Origin: Clostridia bacterium
GTDB taxonomy: Bacteria; Bacillota; Clostridia; Oscillospirales; CAG-272
NCBI GenBank assembly: GCA_017399105.1
Contig: JAFQEJ010000016.1
Coordinates: 1-52,697 of the forward strand
Length of the DNA stretch: 52,697 nucleotides
Direction of reading: 5' to 3'
Part shown: piece after piece, positions 32,729-41,969 of the stretch
How positions within the stretch are numbered: the first letter of the stretch is position 1
Layout of the letters: each line of letters begins with the position of its first letter
The notes under the pieces: generated by a model
Seen by the model: the letters and a program-made list of their open reading frames with translations, nothing else
Told to the model about the DNA's origin: nothing
Database searches by the model: none
Program-made: the position numbers and the translations under genes

Positions 32729-34921
32729 ATGTGTTCTGAAATCAGTAAATTGCTTCTTACCCTTGAAAAAACGGGTAAGAATTACGATATAGAAAAGATC
32801 AAGCAGGCATTCCTCTTTGCCAAAGATCTTCATGAAGGTCAGTTCCGCAACAGCGGCGAGCCCTATATCTCGCACCCCATTGCGGTCGCCGAGATCGTAG
32901 CCGGTCTCGAACTGGATACCGATTCCATCTGTGCCGCCTTTCTCCATGATACCGTTGAGGACTGCGGCTCCAAAACCGACATCGATCAGATTCGTGATCG
33001 CTTCGGCGAGGATGTGGCAATGCTCGTCGACGGCCTCACCAAGCTGGTGCAGATTCCCTTTGAGGATAAGGAAGAGGAGCATATCGAAAACCTCCGTAAG
33101 ATGTTCCTCGCCATGTCCAAGGATATCCGCGTCATCTTCATCAAGCTCTGCGACCGCCTTCATAATATGCGTACACTCGATGCAAAAATCGAGCAGAAAC
33201 GCCGCATGACCGCCCTCGAAACCATGCATGTCTACGCACCGCTGGCTCACCGTCTCGGTATGCAGCGCATGAAGCACGAGCTGGAAAATCTCGCCCTCAG
33301 CTACCTCGACCCTATAGGTTATGCCGAGGTCAAGCAGGAGATTGAAGAAAAATACGGTCAGAACCGCAACTTCATCGAAAAGACCCGCAGCATGATCGCC
33401 GATAAGCTCACCGAAGGCAAGTTCTCCTTCTCGCTGGAGGGCCGCGTCAAATCGGTCTACAGCATCTATAAAAAGATGTACGAGCAGAATAAAAACTTCG
33501 ACGAAATCTACGACTTCTATGCCCTGCGCGTCATCACCGATACCGAGCTTGACTGCTATACCATCCTCGGCGTTATCCATGATATGTTCAAGAGCGTCCC
33601 CGGCCGCTTCAAGGATTACATTTCCACCCCGAAGCCCAACATGTATCGCTCTCTCCATACCACCGTCATCGGACGCGACGGCATCCCCTTTGAGGTGCAG
33701 ATCCGAACCTGGGAAATGCACCAGATCGCCGAGTACGGTGTGGCTGCCCATTGGAAGTATAAATCGGGCGAAGCCTCCAAGGAAGAGATCGACAAGAAGC
33801 TGGAGTGGATTTCCCGCCTTGTTGAAAATGAGGATAACACCCGTGACCAGGATGAGTTCCTGCGTTCGCTGAAAATCGATATTTTCCATGACGAAACCTT
33901 CGTCTTTACTCCCAAGGGCGACGTCATCACCCTGCCTCAGAATGCCACCGTCATCGATTTCGCTTATGCCATCCACTCTGCGGTGGGCAATAAAATGGTA
34001 GGCGCCAAGATCAACGGCATGATCGTTCCCATCGACCGCGTCCCCCAGAACGGCGAGATTGTCGAAATCATCACCTCTGCCGCCTCCAAAGGTCCCAGCC
34101 GCGATTGGCTGAAGATCGTCAAAACCGGTGAAGCCCGCAATAAGATCCGCCAGTGGTTCAAAAAGGAACAGCGCCCCGAAAACATTATGGTGGGCAGAGC
34201 CGAAATCGAGCGCGAAATGCGAAAATTCGGCAGATCCTATACCGAAACCCAGAAGAACGAAATCCTTCTCAATGTGGCATCGCGCATCGGCATCCAGACG
34301 GTGGACGATCTCTACAATACCATCGGCTACGGCGGACTCACCATCACCCGCATCTCACCCAAGCTGAAGGATGAATTTGACCGCATTGTCAAGGTGGAGG
34401 AGTCCTCTCCCATCACCGATATCTCCCAGCTCCAGCTGAAGAAGGCAGCCAAGAACCAGAGCGGTGTCATCATCGACGGTCTGGATGGCTGTGCCGTGAA
34501 ATTTGCCCGCTGCTGTAATCCCCTCCCCGGCGATAATATCATCGGCTTCATCACCAAGGGCTACGGTGTCTCCATCCATAAACGCGACTGCCCCAATGTG
34601 GTGCTCGGCATGGAAAAGCCCGAAAATCTCGACCGCTGGGTGGATGCTCACTGGCCCGAGCGCGTTCACAACGAGGAGAGCTTTGAAGCCCTGCTCCAGA
34701 TCTTTGCCGATAACAGCATCATGCTTATCGCCGATATCTCCACCGCCCTCGCCGAAATGCGTGTTGCCCTTCATCAAATCAATACTCAGAAGCGAGGTGC
34801 CGATGGCATGATCATCAATCTGACCATCGGCTGTAAAAATCTCGACCATTTCAAGTCGATCATGTCCAGACTCAAGACCATCAAAAATGTTACCGACGTA
34901 GTGAGAGGATTCAGCTCATGA
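32729..34921 (+). CDS. rel: Bifunctional (p)ppGpp synthetase/hydrolase, RelA/SpoT family
   Basis: A 730-aa long RSH protein controlling the stringent response. The N-terminal HD hydrolase domain keeps its metal site (FLHDTVEDC, about 71-79). It is followed by a synthetase domain (SVYSIYKKM, FYALRVI, MYRSLHTTVIG), a TGS domain (IFVFTPKGD-type segment near 390) and a C-terminal ACT domain. The intact HD site means it can also degrade ppGpp. It lies 16 nt after recJ and overlaps dtd by 4 nt, the usual relA-dtd order. Confidence 0.95.
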   Translation: MCSEISKLLLTLEKTGKNYDIEKIKQAFLFAKDLHEGQFRNSGEPYISHPIAVAEIVAGLELDTDSICAAFLHDTVEDCGSKTDIDQIRDRFGEDVAMLVDGLTKLVQIPFEDKEEEHIENLRKMFLAMSKDIRVIFIKLCDRLHNMRTLDAKIEQKRRMTALETMHVYAPLAHRLGMQRMKHELENLALSYLDPIGYAEVKQEIEEKYGQNRNFIEKTRSMIADKLTEGKFSFSLEGRVKSVYSIYKKMYEQNKNFDEIYDFYALRVITDTELDCYTILGVIHDMFKSVPGRFKDYISTPKPNMYRSLHTTVIGRDGIPFEVQIRTWEMHQIAEYGVAAHWKYKSGEASKEEIDKKLEWISRLVENEDNTRDQDEFLRSLKIDIFHDETFVFTPKGDVITLPQNATVIDFAYAIHSAVGNKMVGAKINGMIVPIDRVPQNGEIVEIITSAASKGPSRDWLKIVKTGEARNKIRQWFKKEQRPENIMVGRAEIEREMRKFGRSYTETQKNEILLNVASRIGIQTVDDLYNTIGYGGLTITRISPKLKDEFDRIVKVEESSPITDISQLQLKKAAKNQSGVIIDGLDGCAVKFARCCNPLPGDNIIGFITKGYGVSIHKRDCPNVVLGMEKPENLDRWVDAHWPERVHNEESFEALLQIFADNSIMLIADISTALAEMRVALHQINTQKRGADGMIINLTIGCKNLDHFKSIMSRLKTIKNVTDVVRGFSS

Positions 34922-35379
34922 CAGCAGTGATTCAACGCGTAAAACACGCATCGGTGGAAGCCGACGGTATCCCCTGCGGCAAATGCGGAAAGGGACTCTT
35001 TATCCTTCTCGGTGTAATGAAGGGCGACAGCACCGCTGATGCAGATGCCCTCGCCGCCAAGATTGCCAAGCTCCGCATCTTCTGCGACGAAAAGGATAAA
35101 ATGAATCTGTCCATGCCCGATATCGGCGGAAGCGCACTGGTGATCTCCAACTTCACCCTCGCCGCCGAATATAAAAAGGGCAACCGTCCCGATTATATGC
35201 GTGCCGCCCCTCCCGATGAAGCAAATACCCTCTACGAATATTTCATCGCAAAGCTTGCTGAGCTCTCAGCCTGCCCCGTGGAATCGGGCAGATTCGGTGC
35301 TCATATGGAGATCGATGCCCGTATGGACGGTCCCATCACCATCGTCATGGACAGCGCTGTCCTGACAAAGAAGGGGTGA
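34918..35379 (+). CDS. dtd: D-aminoacyl-tRNA deacylase
   Basis: A 153-aa editing enzyme that frees D-amino acids from tRNA. It starts AVIQRVKHASVEADG. The catalytic-site motif usually written SQxTL reads ISNFTL (about 78-83), a Gln-to-Asn change. The cross-subunit Gly-cisPro motif is present as DGPITI. The ATG overlaps the rel stop. Confidence 0.93.
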   Translation: MTAVIQRVKHASVEADGIPCGKCGKGLFILLGVMKGDSTADADALAAKIAKLRIFCDEKDKMNLSMPDIGGSALVISNFTLAAEYKKGNRPDYMRAAPPDEANTLYEYFIAKLAELSACPVESGRFGAHMEIDARMDGPITIVMDSAVLTKKG

Positions 35380-35383
35380 ATCG

Positions 35384-36865
35384 ATGAAGCTCTATATCGA
35401 CGGAAACGTCAACCGTTATTATGTCCAGAACCTCTGCATGATTTTCTTTCCCGGTGTCAAATTTGCCGAGGACGAGGAGATCACCGAGGATACCCCCATC
35501 GTCAGCGTCACCGTCCGCTGTGATGACGAGGGTGCCCATGCCGAAGCCGAGATCCGCATCGGTGATAAGAGCAAATGCGGCAGCCATACCGAGCTTCGCC
35601 GCGATGATTTCACCGAGGAGCGCATGATCAAGCTGGCTGTCGGAGCCGCCGTTTTCGATGCAGGCAGACAGTTCTTCGGCGTTCGTCCCTCCTGGGGCAT
35701 GGTCACGGGAGTCCGCCCCGCAAAGATTGCCGCCGAAATGCTGGCAGCAGGGAAGGGCGTCACCGAAATCAAGGAGATTCTGCGCAATCACTATTTCATG
35801 AATCCCAAGAAGGCAGCTCTCCTCACCGATATCGCCCGCAGAGAAGCGAAAATTGTCAAAAATCTCGGTGATAATACCTGCAGCGTCTATATCTCCATCC
35901 CCTTCTGCCCCACACGCTGCGCCTACTGCTCCTTCGTCTCCTATTCCACCAACCGTCTCCTGTCGCTTATTCCCGAATATCTCGATCGCCTCATTCTCGA
36001 TATCGACCGTCTCTTTGAGACCATCCGAGCCTGCGGCGTCCGTCCCGTCACCGTCTATATCGGCGGAGGTACTCCTACCACTCTGAATGAAGCACAGCTC
36101 GAACGCCTTCTCGATGCTGTCTGCCGCAATGTGGATGTCTCCACTCTTATGGAATTTACCCTCGAGGCAGGCCGCCCCGATACTGTCACCGCCGCCAAGC
36201 TCGCCTCTGCCAAAGCCCATGGCGTCACCCGTGTCAGCATCAATACCCAAACCCTCAACAATGAAGTTCTCGAACGCATCGGCAGACGTCATACTGCCGA
36301 GGATTACTATAAAGCCTTCGAGCTTGCCCGTGCTGCCGAAATCCCGATCATCAATACCGATCTTATTGCCGGTCTTCCCGGAGAAGATTTCGCCAGCTTC
36401 TCACGCACCATGGATGCCATCATCAACCTGCGTCCCGAGAATATCACCGTACATACTTTCTGCGTCAAAAAATCCGCCGATATCATCAAATCGGGTACCG
36501 ATATCTACTCCCGTTCGGGCGGAGAAACCGGAAAGAGCATCGACTATTCCCAGGTCAAAGCCAAGCTGGCAGGCTATAAGCCCTACTATTGCTATAAACA
36601 GCGCAATTCCATCGGCAACTTCGAGAATGTAGGCTTCTCCCTTGAAGGCACTGAAGGTCTCTATAACATTTTCATGATGGAAGAAGTCCACCATATCTTC
36701 GCAGCGGGTGCAGGCTCTGTTACCAAGCTTGTCTCCAAATCCCCCGCCAAAATCAACCGTATCTTCATGCCCAAATATCCCTACGAATACCTCGCCATGG
36801 AAAAAGAACCTGAGAAAATGGAAAATTACTATAAAGAAATCCTCGATTATTTTAATGTTCAGTAA
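35384..36865 (+). CDS. hemZ: HemZ-like radical SAM coproporphyrinogen III oxidase
   Basis: A 493-aa radical SAM enzyme of the HemZ group. The long N-terminal part (about 170 residues) is typical of HemZ. The CxxxCxxC cluster reads FCPTRCAYC, with Cys175, Cys179 and Cys182. GGGTPTT and LTAxQL-like segments follow. HemZ-type proteins are annotated as oxygen-independent coproporphyrinogen dehydrogenases, but activity is not certain for all members. No other haem genes lie in the window. The start has GGGGTG upstream and lies 4 nt after dtd. Confidence 0.88.
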   Translation: MKLYIDGNVNRYYVQNLCMIFFPGVKFAEDEEITEDTPIVSVTVRCDDEGAHAEAEIRIGDKSKCGSHTELRRDDFTEERMIKLAVGAAVFDAGRQFFGVRPSWGMVTGVRPAKIAAEMLAAGKGVTEIKEILRNHYFMNPKKAALLTDIARREAKIVKNLGDNTCSVYISIPFCPTRCAYCSFVSYSTNRLLSLIPEYLDRLILDIDRLFETIRACGVRPVTVYIGGGTPTTLNEAQLERLLDAVCRNVDVSTLMEFTLEAGRPDTVTAAKLASAKAHGVTRVSINTQTLNNEVLERIGRRHTAEDYYKAFELARAAEIPIINTDLIAGLPGEDFASFSRTMDAIINLRPENITVHTFCVKKSADIIKSGTDIYSRSGGETGKSIDYSQVKAKLAGYKPYYCYKQRNSIGNFENVGFSLEGTEGLYNIFMMEEVHHIFAAGAGSVTKLVSKSPAKINRIFMPKYPYEYLAMEKEPEKMENYYKEILDYFNVQ

Positions 36866-36882
36866 TGTTAAGGAGAAGCATC

Positions 36883-37713
36883 ATGACCGATAAAGCAACC
36901 TTTGCAGATTATAAAGCCAGCGCCGACTATATCAGCGATCGCATCGGCGGCGCGACACCCGATGTTGCCGTCATTCTCGGCAGCGGCCTTGGCAGCTACG
37001 CCGATGAGCTCACCGATACCGTTGTCATCCCCTACCGCGAAATTCCTCATTTCCCCATCTCCACCGTTTCCTATCAGAAGGGAGAGCTTGTCTATGGCAG
37101 ACTGGGCGATAAAAAAGTCCTCGCCATGAACGGCCGCTTCCACTACTATGAAGGCTGGGAAATGTGGCAGACCGCCTATCCCATCGGCGTCTTCAAGCTG
37201 CTGGGCATCGGTAAACTGATCATCACCAATGCCGCCGGCGGCATCGACGAATCCTACCGTCCCGGCGATCTCGTCTGCGTCAATGACCATATCAAGCTCT
37301 CACCTACCTCCCCCCTTCGCGGTGCCAATATCCCCGAATTCGGCGAGCGCTTTTTCGATATGCAGCGTGTCTATGACAAAACTCTCATCGCCCTCGCCAA
37401 GGAAAAGGCAGAAGCCCTCGGCTTCACTCTCAAGGAGGGAGTCTATGGCTATATGACAGGTCCCCAGTATGAAACCCCCGCCGAAATCAGAATGCTTCGC
37501 CTTGTAGGAGCTACCCTCGTCGGTATGTCTACCGTCGCTGAGGTCATCTTTGCCGCTCAGTGCAATATTCCCACTCTTTGCATCTCCTGCGTCTCCAATA
37601 TGGCAGCAGGTATCACCGGAGCCGCTATCACCGAGGAAGAAGTCCTCGAAACCGGCAAACTTATCAAGCATCGCTTCACCTCGCTCATGAGCGAAATCAT
37701 CAAAGCCATATAA
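36883..37713 (+). CDS. Purine nucleoside phosphorylase (inosine/guanosine type)
   Basis: A 276-aa trimeric-type purine nucleoside phosphorylase for 6-oxopurines. It shows ILGSGLGSYAD (phosphate site), GRFHYYEGW, TNAAGG, YMTGPQYETPAEIRML and GMSTV. VSNMAAG carries the Asn that selects 6-oxopurines. It splits inosine or guanosine to base and ribose-1-phosphate. AAGGAGAAG precedes ATG 36883. An amidohydrolase of the adenosine-derivative deaminase type follows after 10 nt, together forming a purine-salvage pair. Confidence 0.93.
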   Translation: MTDKATFADYKASADYISDRIGGATPDVAVILGSGLGSYADELTDTVVIPYREIPHFPISTVSYQKGELVYGRLGDKKVLAMNGRFHYYEGWEMWQTAYPIGVFKLLGIGKLIITNAAGGIDESYRPGDLVCVNDHIKLSPTSPLRGANIPEFGERFFDMQRVYDKTLIALAKEKAEALGFTLKEGVYGYMTGPQYETPAEIRMLRLVGATLVGMSTVAEVIFAAQCNIPTLCISCVSNMAAGITGAAITEEEVLETGKLIKHRFTSLMSEIIKAI

Positions 37714-37723
37714 GGAGTTCATT

Positions 37724-38998
37724 ATGAGAATCCTCTTCGATAAACCGCGCATGCCCGACGACAGCTTCAAGTATGTCCTCTGTGAAAACGATAAAATAAT
37801 CTATATCAGCGAAACCAAGCCCGAAGGCAGCTTCGACCGTATCATCGACTGTAAGCAAAAAATGCTCTTCCCCGGTCTCTATAACTGCCATACCCACGCC
37901 GCCATGACCCTCTTCCGCGGCTATGGTGCCGATCTTCCCCTCGACCGCTGGCTCAACGAAAAAATCTTCCCCGCCGAGGATCGTCTCACTCCCCGTTCTG
38001 TCTATGCCGCCTCTATGCTTGCCTGCGCCGAGCAGATCAAAAACGGTATCGTTTCCTTCTCGGATATGTATTTCTTCTGCGATGAGACGGTTAAAGCATC
38101 CATCGAATCGGGTATGCGCGCCAATATCAGCCGCTGTATCGTCTCCTTCGATCCCACAGAAAAGCTTGCCGACAGCCCTCGCTTTGCCGAAGCAAAATCG
38201 CTCTTCGAAACCTATCATAACGCAGCCGACAGCAGAATAAAAATAGATATGTCCCTCCACGCCGAATATACCAACCTGGAGCATATCTGTGCCGGTGTCG
38301 GCGAATATGCCGTAGCTAACAATGCAGGACTCCAGATTCACCTCTCCGAAACCGAGAAAGAACATAACGAGTGTATCGGCCGCCATGGCAAAACTCCCAC
38401 CAAATTCTTCGCCGACGCAGGTGTTTTTGGTGCCCGTACCACCGCAGCTCACTGCGTCTGGGTTACAGATGACGATATGGATATCATGGCGCAGTATGGT
38501 GTCACTGCAGCTCATAATCCGGTCAGCAACCTGAAGCTGGGCAGCGGCGTCATGCCTCTCTCCAAAATGCTTGCAAAGGGCATTAATGTCACCCTCGGCA
38601 GCGACGGCACCGCCTCCAATAATACCCTTGACATCCTCAAGGAGATGTATACCGCCGCCATCCTCCATAAAGGCATCGAGCGCAAATGCGATAACTATAC
38701 CGCCGCCGATATCGTAAAGCTCGCCTGTGAGAACGGCGCAAAGGCTCAGGGCAGAGAAGACTGCGGCAGAATCGAAACCGGCTGCAAAGCCGACCTCATC
38801 CTCCTCGACCTGGATGCAGTCAATGCCATCCCCGTCTACGATTCCTGCGGAGCCCTCGTCTATGCCTTAGGCTCCTCCAATGTCTGCATGACCATGGTCG
38901 ACGGCAAAATCCTCTATGAAAACGGCGAGTACAAAACCATCGATATCGAGCGTACCAAAGCTGAAATGCGCGATGTCTGCGACCACTACTTCGATTAA
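37724..38998 (+). CDS. Amidohydrolase, S-adenosylhomocysteine/methylthioadenosine deaminase-like
   Basis: A 424-aa metal-dependent deaminase of the TIM-barrel amidohydrolase superfamily (MtaD/SsnA/TrzN-like). Metal and substrate residues appear in NCHTHAAMTLFRGYG (about 53-67), LHAEYT, IHLSETEKE, AAHCVWV and LGSDGTASNN (the late catalytic Asp). The nearest known activities are deamination of 5'-methylthioadenosine, S-adenosylhomocysteine or adenosine. Being next to purine nucleoside phosphorylase supports a nucleoside substrate. AAGGAG precedes the ATG. Confidence 0.87.
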   Translation: MRILFDKPRMPDDSFKYVLCENDKIIYISETKPEGSFDRIIDCKQKMLFPGLYNCHTHAAMTLFRGYGADLPLDRWLNEKIFPAEDRLTPRSVYAASMLACAEQIKNGIVSFSDMYFFCDETVKASIESGMRANISRCIVSFDPTEKLADSPRFAEAKSLFETYHNAADSRIKIDMSLHAEYTNLEHICAGVGEYAVANNAGLQIHLSETEKEHNECIGRHGKTPTKFFADAGVFGARTTAAHCVWVTDDDMDIMAQYGVTAAHNPVSNLKLGSGVMPLSKMLAKGINVTLGSDGTASNNTLDILKEMYTAAILHKGIERKCDNYTAADIVKLACENGAKAQGREDCGRIETGCKADLILLDLDAVNAIPVYDSCGALVYALGSSNVCMTMVDGKILYENGEYKTIDIERTKAEMRDVCDHYFD

Positions 38999-39043
38999 AC
39001 AAATAATCGAAACCAATCTTTTTGTATTTCAACTGCCCCAAAG

Positions 39044-39065
39044 CCTTCCCCACGCGTGGGGAAGG
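39044..39065. repeat. REP-like 22-bp perfect palindrome
   Basis: CCTTCCCCACG (39044-39054) is followed directly by its complement CGTGGGGAAGG. It lies in the only sizeable gap of the long operon, and the flanks continue GGAGACCGCTTGCGGTGGATGAGG-like, which recalls dispersed palindromic elements of Clostridia. It may act as a terminator or processing site. No second copy is in the window. Confidence 0.5.
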
Positions 39066-39137
39066 GAGACCGCTTGCGGTGGATGAGGTTCCCCTCCACC
39101 CCATACTCACATTTAACCCCAAAGCAAAGGTGATCTC

Positions 39138-40739
39138 TTGGCTGAAAAGAACAACAAACTGATATCCGGTGTCCTTATCCTGACCCTCTCCAATATGCTG
39201 GTGAAGGTGATCGGTCTCATCTTCAAAATCCCCCTCACCAATATCATCGGTGATGAAGGTATGGGATATTTCAACGCCGCCTACAGCATCTATTCCTGGT
39301 TTTATCTCCTCTCCACAGCAGGCCTTCCGGTGGCAGTATCCATCCTCGTCGCCGACTGCAGAGCCAAAGGAAAAGCGAAGGAAATCAAGACCATCTTCCG
39401 CGTGACCCTGCTCATGTTCATCCTCATCGGCCTTGCCGGTATGGGCATCATGATGGGCGGCTCCAAAATTTTTGCCCGTGCCATCGGTGCAGAGCCCGCC
39501 TACCTGAGTATCATGGCAATCGCACCTACCCTCTTCTTCATCTGCATCTCCAGTGCTATCCGAGGCTATTTCCAGGGCTGCCAGAATATGATCCCGACCG
39601 CATTTTCTCAGGTTATCGAAGCTGTGGGAAAGCTTGCCGTCGGTATCCTCCTTGCCCTCTACAGCATGAGCCGAGGCTTCGATCTGCCCACAACCGCCGC
39701 CTATACCATCTTCGGCCTTGTGGTCGGTACCGCCGCCTCCATGCTCTTCCTCACAGTCGCAAAAATTCTTCATAATATCCGCGAACCTAAAGGAATCCCC
39801 GAGCCTGATTATCTTCCCCGCACCACAGGCGGTATTTGCGCCGAGCTTCTCAAAATTTCCATCCCCATTGCCCTCAGCGCCTCGGTCATGCAGCTCACCA
39901 ACCTCATCGACAGCATGATCGTTATCAACCGTCTGAAGTCGATCGGCTATGTGGAGCAGGTCGCCGTCACCCTCTACGGAAATTATACCGCGCTGGCAGT
40001 TCCCATGTTCAATCTGCCGCCCGCGCTCATCTATCCCATCTCCATCGCCGTCGTCCCATTGATCTCCACCAAAATTGCGAAGGACGGCGTCGGTGCTGCC
40101 CGTGATGTGATCCGCCGTACTCTCAAGGTCACCGCAATGATCATCATTCCCTGTGCCCTCGGACTCTCCGCCATGGCAGAACCCATCCTCAAAATGTTCT
40201 TCAAGGCATCCTCCGCTGAGATGGCAGCCCCGCTCCTCTCTCTTCTTGCCATTTCCTCGGTCTTCGTCGGCATTCTCTCAGTGACCAATGCCATCCTTCA
40301 AGCCACCGGTCATGAACGCCAACCGATTGTCTCCATGCTCATCGGAGCTCTCGTTAAGCTGACAGCAAGCTGGCTGCTCATCGGAGCCCTCGATATGTAC
40401 GGAACCCCCATCAGCACCTTTATCTGTTATCTCACCATCACCGGCTTTAATTTTTTCTTCGTTGCCAAGCATACCGGTGTCACCCCCGAGATTCGTTATA
40501 TGTTCTTAAAGCCGCTGATTTCGGGTGCACTCTGCGCCTTCACCGCCCGCGGCGTCCATGCAATCCTTCTCACAGCCCTCGGTAATCGCCTTTCCTGTGT
40601 CGCCGGAATTGCCTCTGCCGCCATCGTCTATCTTCTCGCCATGCTTCTTCTTCGCGGCATCGATGCCGAGGATGTCAGCATGATCCCGGGAGGAAAACGA
40701 ATCGCCCCTATTCTGACCAAGCTGAAGCTGTTGAAATGA
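39138..40739 (+). CDS. SpoVB/YabM-like polysaccharide flippase (MATE/MOP superfamily)
   Basis: A 533-aa membrane protein with about 14 hydrophobic helices, of the oligosaccharidyl-lipid flippase group that includes SpoVB and YabM. It begins KLISGVLILTLSNMLVKVIGLIFKIPL, typical for this group. It probably flips lipid-linked precursors for peptidoglycan or another polymer. The TTG start has AGGTGATC just upstream. The following genes match the B. subtilis yabM-yabN-yabO-yabP-yabQ-divIC-yabR order, which favours the YabM assignment. Confidence 0.85.
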   Translation: MAEKNNKLISGVLILTLSNMLVKVIGLIFKIPLTNIIGDEGMGYFNAAYSIYSWFYLLSTAGLPVAVSILVADCRAKGKAKEIKTIFRVTLLMFILIGLAGMGIMMGGSKIFARAIGAEPAYLSIMAIAPTLFFICISSAIRGYFQGCQNMIPTAFSQVIEAVGKLAVGILLALYSMSRGFDLPTTAAYTIFGLVVGTAASMLFLTVAKILHNIREPKGIPEPDYLPRTTGGICAELLKISIPIALSASVMQLTNLIDSMIVINRLKSIGYVEQVAVTLYGNYTALAVPMFNLPPALIYPISIAVVPLISTKIAKDGVGAARDVIRRTLKVTAMIIIPCALGLSAMAEPILKMFFKASSAEMAAPLLSLLAISSVFVGILSVTNAILQATGHERQPIVSMLIGALVKLTASWLLIGALDMYGTPISTFICYLTITGFNFFFVAKHTGVTPEIRYMFLKPLISGALCAFTARGVHAILLTALGNRLSCVAGIASAAIVYLLAMLLLRGIDAEDVSMIPGGKRIAPILTKLKLLK

Positions 40740-40755
40740 AAGGAAATCAAAACCA

Positions 40756-41421
40756 ATGAACGCAAAAGCCGCTGAAATTGCTGCAAAAGATAAGCTTACC
40801 CTCGACGACCTTCTCACCGTTATGTCTCTCCTCCGCGCCGAGGACGGCTGCCCTTGGGATCGTGAGCAGACCCATAAAAGCATCCGCCGTGAGCTGCTCG
40901 AGGAAACCTACGAGGTTGCCGAAGCCATCGACAACGATGACAACATCCTCCTCCGCGAGGAGCTGGGCGACCTTCTTTTCCAGGTGGTCTTCCATGCCCA
41001 GATCGCCAAAGAAGACGGTGCCTTCTTCTTTGATGATGTAGTCAACGATGTTACCCGAAAAATGATCGTCCGCCATCCTCATATCTTCGGAGAGGTCAAG
41101 GTGAACTCGGTGGGCGATGTCCTCGATAACTGGGACGAGATCAAAAAGCAGACCAAGGAGCAGAAGTCGCTCTCCGAAACCATGGACAGCGTGGCAAAGA
41201 CCCTGCCCGCTCTGATGCGCGCCGCCAAGCTCTCTTCCAAAGCCGCAAAGAAGGGTGTTGCCTTCACTCCCGCCGAAAATTCCACCCCCGAGCAGACCGT
41301 CGGCGATATGCTCTTTGCTGCAGCCGCTGCTGCTCATGCCATGGGTATCGATCCCGAAAAAGCCCTCTCCGACAGCTGTGACCGCTTCATTTCCGCAGTT
41401 GCGGAAAAAGAGAGCAGATAA
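40756..41421 (+). CDS. mazG: MazG-family nucleoside triphosphate pyrophosphohydrolase
   Basis: A 221-aa house-cleaning NTP pyrophosphatase. The first MazG half shows LLRAEDGCPWDREQTHKSIRRELLEETYEVAEAI with EExxE and later EELGD metal ligands. A second half follows with KARRHPHIFGEV-type and NWDEIK motifs (here VRHPHIFGEV and DNWDEIK). B. subtilis YabN at this locus carries an extra N-terminal methylase domain, absent here. The gene lies 16 nt after the flippase gene, with GAAAGGAAA upstream. Confidence 0.93.
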   Translation: MNAKAAEIAAKDKLTLDDLLTVMSLLRAEDGCPWDREQTHKSIRRELLEETYEVAEAIDNDDNILLREELGDLLFQVVFHAQIAKEDGAFFFDDVVNDVTRKMIVRHPHIFGEVKVNSVGDVLDNWDEIKKQTKEQKSLSETMDSVAKTLPALMRAAKLSSKAAKKGVAFTPAENSTPEQTVGDMLFAAAAAAHAMGIDPEKALSDSCDRFISAVAEKESR

Positions 41422-41477
41422 TCTTCCCCAAAAGACGAAAAAATCCCGAAAAATCGGGATAATTTCGCAAAAAGCTA

Positions 41478-41506
41478 TTGCTAAATGCAGAAAAAAATGT
41501 TATACT
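41478..41506 (+). promoter_or_regulatory. HU gene promoter
   Basis: TTGCTA (41478-41483), a 17-bp spacer and TATACT (41501-41506). A short AATCCCGA/TCGGGAT hairpin lies just upstream (about 41442-41461) and may end the previous transcript. Confidence 0.7.
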
Positions 41507-41593
41507 ATCATAGTCAATAAAATCAAGTACATATGAGCGCTGCATCATTTTGGTGTCGGGCTCATATTTCAAGTAAGAAAGGTGAAAATAAAC

Positions 41594-41872
41594 ATGACAA
41601 CCAAGACAAAGATCATTGAAAATGTAGCTGCCAAGACAGGCATGAAGAAGAAGGACGCAGAGGCTGCAGTTAACGCTGTTATCGCATCTCTCGAGGACGC
41701 ATTTGTAGCAGGCGAGAAGGTTCAGATCGCAGGCTTCGGCACATTCGAGGTTAAGGAGCGCGCTGCAAGAGTCGGCAGAAACCCCCGCACCGGTGCTGCT
41801 ATGACAATCGAAGCTTCCAAGCACCTCAGCTTCACAGCAGGCAAGACCATCAAGGACGCTATCAATAAGTAA
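41594..41872 (+). CDS. hup: DNA-binding protein HU
   Basis: A 92-aa histone-like protein that bends and compacts DNA. The N-terminal helices (KTKIIENVAAKTGMKKKDAEAAVNAV) are followed by the beta-arm RAARVGRNPRTGAAMTI and the final helix SFTAGKTIKDAIN. GAAAGGTGA precedes ATG 41594. It has its own promoter and terminator. Codons look more selective than in neighbours (for example repeated AAG and GCT/GCA), as expected of a highly expressed gene. Confidence 0.97.
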   Translation: MTTKTKIIENVAAKTGMKKKDAEAAVNAVIASLEDAFVAGEKVQIAGFGTFEVKERAARVGRNPRTGAAMTIEASKHLSFTAGKTIKDAINK

Positions 41873-41902
41873 TTGATATAAGCATTACATTGATCACCAT
41901 AG

Positions 41903-41942
41903 CTCCGCGTTTTGTCAGATTGTGACAGACCGCGGAGTTTTT
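41903..41942 (+). terminator. Terminator of the HU gene
   Basis: CTCCGCG (41903-41909) pairs with CGCGGAG (41931-41937), followed by five T. Transcription of rqcP must pass it or start anew. Confidence 0.8.
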
Positions 41943-41969
41943 GTATCCGTATATCAAAAAGGAGTAACC

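Noticed and set aside
32504..33976. 490-codon minus-strand frame opposite rel
   Set aside because: Same reason: antisense shadow of a conserved gene with no ribosome-binding site.
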